A stretch of DNA of 7,031 bases, from contig JAFABA010000160.1 in NCBI GenBank assembly GCA_023426265.1, positions 1 to 7,031 on the forward strand. The letters are read 5' to 3'. Within the stretch, counting starts at the first letter, position 1. Every line of letters starts with the position of its first letter. Shown here one piece after another: positions 4,930-7,031 of this stretch. A model generated the notes under the pieces. It was not told the DNA's origin and did not search any database. It saw only the letters and a list, made by a program, of their open reading frames with translations. Source of the stretch: Bacillota bacterium (GTDB lineage Bacteria > Bacillota > Clostridia > Christensenellales > CAG-138). A program made the translations under genes and the position numbers.

Positions 4930-5748
4930 CTATATGCCGATAAACCGTTCGATGGCGTGGGCAACGCCGTCCTCCTCATTGGAGCGCGTCACAAAGCTTG
5001 CAAACGCCTTTACCGCCGCCGCGGCATTTCCCATGGCCACGGCCATACCGGCAATACGCAGCATGGGGACATCGTTCATGCCATCTCCGCAGGCGATCAG
5101 CTCTTCCCGCGTGGTATTGAGATGCTTTAACAGCACGTCGAGCGCGAACGCCTTGTCCACCTCCGGCGGCATGACCTCGATAAACGGCGGTTCGGAGCCG
5201 AATATGTTCAGTTTCCCGCCAAAGCGGGCTTTGAGTTCCTGTATGGCGGCCTGGGCGTCGGGAGGCTCGCCCACCAGCATCATTTTTTCAATGGGATAGT
5301 TGATAAACCCCGGCAGGTCCTCCACCAGCCGGATGCTGAGCCTGTTGTTGTACGCTTCCTTGTGCACATAGCGGTTGTCCGGGTACGGCGTAATGACGCC
5401 ATAAGCGTCGTACGCGAGCGGGTAGACCGGCTTATTTTTGGCCCAATCGCATATATTCTGCACGGCGTCGGCGGGAAGGTGGCGCTGGAATACGGGCGCA
5501 TTGGTACGGCATTCCAATATCAGCGCGCCGTTGTAGCAAAGGATGTATCCGCCTAAAGTGTCAAGTCCAAGCTCCCGCGCCACGGGTAGAACACCGATGA
5601 GCGGCCTGCCCGTGGCGAGCACCACGGCAACTCCCGCCTCGATCGCCCTGCGAATGGCTTCTTTCGTACGAGGGGTAATTTCCTTTTTTGCATTGGTGAG
5701 CGTGCCGTCCAGATCCAAGGCCAGCACGCGGTAGGTATTGTTCCGCAT
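4930..5748 (-). CDS. Cof-type HAD-IIB family phosphatase
   Basis: This 272-residue cytoplasmic hydrolase belongs to the haloacid dehalogenase superfamily, Cof subfamily (type IIB cap). Motif I is DLDGTL with the nucleophile Asp12 and the acid/base Asp14; motif II is Thr46 in LATGRP; motif III is Lys199 in EVDKAFAL; motif IV is GDGMNDVPML (221-230) with the Mg-binding Asp222 and Asp226. The cap domain lies between roughly residues 80 and 190. Relatives hydrolyse sugar phosphates, flavin mononucleotide or pyridoxal phosphate, and the specificity cannot be read from sequence. The ATG at 5746-5748 has a close GGAG (complement of 5753-5756, 4 nt away), a slightly short spacing; no better start is seen before motif I. 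It appears monocistronic. Confidence 0.94.
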   Translation of the reverse strand: MRNNTYRVLALDLDGTLTNAKKEITPRTKEAIRRAIEAGVAVVLATGRPLIGVLPVARELGLDTLGGYILCYNGALILECRTNAPVFQRHLPADAVQNICDWAKNKPVYPLAYDAYGVITPYPDNRYVHKEAYNNRLSIRLVEDLPGFINYPIEKMMLVGEPPDAQAAIQELKARFGGKLNIFGSEPPFIEVMPPEVDKAFALDVLLKHLNTTREELIACGDGMNDVPMLRIAGMAVAMGNAAAAVKAFASFVTRSNEEDGVAHAIERFIGI

Positions 5749-5780
5749 AAAACTCCGCTTTCTTATTGTCGCTGTGTACC

Positions 5781-5810
5781 ATCATAGCAAACGATGTTTA
5801 CAAGCCACAA
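5781..5810 (-). promoter_or_regulatory. Probable promoter of the HAD phosphatase gene
   Basis: On the minus strand, TTGTGG (complement of 5805-5810), 18 nt and TATGAT (complement of 5781-5786), with TGC just before the hexamer as an extended -10. It lies about 33 nt upstream of the start codon. Confidence 0.55.
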
Positions 5811-5820
5811 GCGAAAAATA

Positions 5821-6107
5821 GCGGAAATTATTCCGCAACGTGGTGCAGCCATGGAGAAAGGGGACTCATGGGGGGACGCTCCGCCGTCCCGCCCACAAGA
5901 AATTCAGAAAGTCCCTTAAAATCCGTCCCATCTGGCGACCCGTGCGTCAGATCTCCGGAGCATCCGCAAACGGGCCCGTTTCGGCCTGCAAATGATCCAC
6001 TGGATCATTTGCTGCCGATGCATCGGTCTCAAACCCTTGCGTACAGGGCTGCTACGTAAGCTCTGTACGGAAAACTCGAAAAAGTGGCGACGACTTTTTC
6101 GAAATTT
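5821..6107. repeat. Non-coding chain of hairpins and palindromes before niaR
   Basis: The 436-nt gap between the HAD gene and niaR holds no convincing gene but many inverted repeats in a row. These are GCGGAA/TTCCGC (5821-5836); GGGACG/CGTCCC (5873-5890); ATCTGGCG/CGTCAGAT with one G-T pair (5930-5952); the palindrome AAACGGGCCCGTTT (5968-5981); GCAAATGATCC/GGATCATTTGC (5988-6012, loop ACT); the palindrome CCGATGCATCGG (6015-6026); CGTACAGGGCT/AGCTCTGTACG (6040-6069); and TCGAAAAAGT/ACTTTTTCGA (6076-6102). It could be a mosaic of small mobile repeats or a structured RNA. Short frames crossing it lack ribosome binding sites and familiar protein content. Its outer limits are uncertain, since no flanking duplication was found. 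Confidence 0.55.
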
Positions 6108-6127
6108 ACAGGTGTCTATACAGCTGT
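6108..6127. promoter_or_regulatory. Candidate NiaR operator
   Basis: ACAGGTGT (6108-6115) and ACAGCTGT (6120-6127) are inverted copies with one mismatch, separated by CTAT. The site abuts the -35 box of the niaR promoter, a good place for autoregulation by the NiaR repressor encoded next. Half-sites of the ACAnnTGT kind agree with my recollection of published NiaR (YrxA) boxes, but I have not verified that consensus. Confidence 0.5.
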
Positions 6128-6155
6128 TGCTCTTTTCGGCATGGGCCGCTATAAT
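6127..6155 (+). promoter_or_regulatory. Promoter of niaR-nadA
   Basis: TTGCTC (6127-6132), a 17-nt spacer and the perfect -10 TATAAT (6150-6155). The predicted transcript start near 6162 gives a leader of about 23 nt before the niaR ATG. The -35 touches the palindrome at 6108-6127. Confidence 0.82.
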
Positions 6156-6184
6156 AAAACATAATAGTGCAAAAGGAGAGGCGC

Positions 6185-6703
6185 ATGGACACCGAGGAAA
6201 GACGCAAACGCATAGGCCGGCTTGTTGCAGCTTCCGCACTCCCCATAACGGGCGGCGAGCTTGCTTTGCGTATGGGCGTCACCCGGCAGGTCGTGGTGCA
6301 GGACGTCGCCGTGCTGCGCGCGGGCGGCGCACCCATACTCGCCACCCCTGCGGGCTACGTCTGGGTGGACAAGCCTTCCGCCCCCCGGGTGATCCGCGTA
6401 CTTTCCTGCCGTCATGTTACGCTGGAGGACGCAAAGGAAGAGCTGATGATCATCGTCCGCTTGGGCGGCACGGTGCGGGACGTGATTGTAGAGCACCCCA
6501 TATACGGGGAGCTGACAGGTTCGCTGCTGCTGCGTACGCCCGAGGCGGTGGAAGCGCTGATTGAGAAGCTTGGCTGCCCCGGCGTTAAGATGCTTTCCGC
6601 CATGACAGGCGGCGTTCACATGCATACCATAGAGGCGCCCAGCGAGCGGATATTGGACGAGATCGAGCAGGCGCTTTTAAAAGCGGGCATACTGATCTCA
6701 TAG
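6185..6703 (+). CDS. niaR: NiaR-type niacin-responsive transcriptional repressor
   Basis: This 172-residue protein has an N-terminal winged helix-turn-helix of the HTH_11 type (about residues 6-62, with ITGGELALRMGVTRQVVVQDVAVLR as the recognition part) and a C-terminal 3H domain (about 70-170). The 3H domain is named for its conserved histidines, here His77 (CRHVT), His104 (VEHPIYG), and His145 and His147 (GGVHMHT); in the family some of these bind a divalent metal. NiaR (YrxA) proteins repress NAD synthesis or niacin uptake genes when nicotinic acid is plentiful. AAGGAGAG (6173-6180) places the start at ATG 6185 rather than at the upstream in-frame codon at 6167. nadA follows 61 nt later with no terminator between, so the two probably form an operon, and the palindrome at 6108-6127 suggests autoregulation. 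Confidence 0.93.
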   Translation: MDTEERRKRIGRLVAASALPITGGELALRMGVTRQVVVQDVAVLRAGGAPILATPAGYVWVDKPSAPRVIRVLSCRHVTLEDAKEELMIIVRLGGTVRDVIVEHPIYGELTGSLLLRTPEAVEALIEKLGCPGVKMLSAMTGGVHMHTIEAPSERILDEIEQALLKAGILIS

Positions 6704-6764
6704 CCTTGTTTAACGGATGCGCTGAATATCGGCCCGTGCAGATACAACGAAAGGGAACACGCAC

Positions 6765-7031
6765 ATGGAAGTCTTAAAAGCCATACAAAAACTAAAAAAA
6801 GAACGCAATGCCCTGATACTGGCGCATTTTTACCAACTGGGTGAAATACAGGATATCGCAGACGTCGTGGGGGATTCGCTGGAGCTTGCAAAGGCCGCGC
6901 GGGACGCGAAAGAGGACGTGATCGTATTCTGCGGCGTGCGCTTTATGGCGGAAACGGCAAAGATTCTGAACCCCAAAAAGACCGTGCTGCTTCCCGCGTT
7001 GGATGCGGGCTGCCCCATGGCGGATATGATT
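6765..7031 (+). CDS. nadA: Quinolinate synthase, N-terminal part
   Basis: The first 89 codons of nadA run off the window end. The enzyme condenses iminoaspartate with dihydroxyacetone phosphate to give quinolinate, the precursor of NAD, using an oxygen-sensitive [4Fe-4S] cluster. Visible landmarks are LILAHFYQ (18-25) with the active-site region His21 and Tyr23; GDSLELAKAA (36-45); FCGVRFMAETAKILNP (55-70); and LPALDAGCPMADM (76-88), whose Cys83 corresponds to the first cluster ligand. The N-terminus is short, as in the compact NadA forms typical of Bacillota and thermophiles. AAAGGGA lies 8 nt before the ATG. nadB and nadC often follow in such operons but are outside the window. Confidence 0.96.
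   Translation, partial: MEVLKAIQKLKKERNALILAHFYQLGEIQDIADVVGDSLELAKAARDAKEDVIVFCGVRFMAETAKILNPKKTVLLPALDAGCPMADMI

Noticed and set aside
5821..6107. CRISPR array
   Set aside because: The inverted repeats differ from one another and there is no regular repeat-spacer pattern.
5916..6239. Arg-rich 107-codon frame on the minus strand and overlapping plus-strand frames
   Set aside because: They read through the hairpin chain and into the niaR start region; composition is typical of translated repeat DNA, with no ribosome binding site.

Overview
The window looks like part of a chromosome from a Gram-positive anaerobe of the class Clostridia. This rests on strong AGGAGG-type ribosome binding sites, an ECF-type transporter subunit, a NiaR-type niacin repressor in front of nadA, a TTG start with a strong ribosome binding site, and fairly GC-rich coding sequence. 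I cannot name a genus. No phage, IS transposase, CRISPR array, rRNA or tRNA gene is visible.

Layout: (1) Positions 1-1538 hold the glycolytic genes pgk and tpiA (start only) on the minus strand, with a promoter before pgk. A hairpin-rich insert of about 140 bp lies between them, with inverted ends and a possible 7-bp target duplication. (2) Positions 1602-2980 hold a two-gene minus-strand unit: a 67-residue HMA metal-binding protein (CopZ-like) and, 4 nt later, the tRNA 2-thiouridylase mnmA. (3) Divergently, at 3147, lies a 70-residue cysteine-rich hydrophobic protein closed by a terminator. It is followed by an ECF transporter S component with its own promoter and a TTG start. (4) Positions 4030-4297 hold two nearly identical terminators flanking a 173-bp hairpin-rich element with inverted ends. 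(5) On the minus strand follow a bacteriohemerythrin (4312-4710) with one iron-ligand histidine replaced by glutamine, a small two-hairpin repeat (4807-4860), and a Cof-type HAD phosphatase (4930-5748). (6) Positions 5821-6107 are a non-coding chain of hairpins and palindromes. (7) From 6108 a palindromic candidate operator and a near-consensus promoter drive niaR and then nadA, which runs off the end.

Functionally the genes are mostly housekeeping: lower glycolysis, tRNA wobble thiolation, metal handling, vitamin-type uptake and NAD synthesis. The NiaR-NadA pair forms a self-contained circuit, in which a niacin-sensing repressor probably controls its own operon and the first committed steps of quinolinate synthesis. 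The unusual content is in the gaps: four hairpin-rich, non-coding intergenic blocks, two of which share a TCGAAAAAGT stem followed by a TTACAGG tail. They look like small non-autonomous mobile or dispersed repeats.
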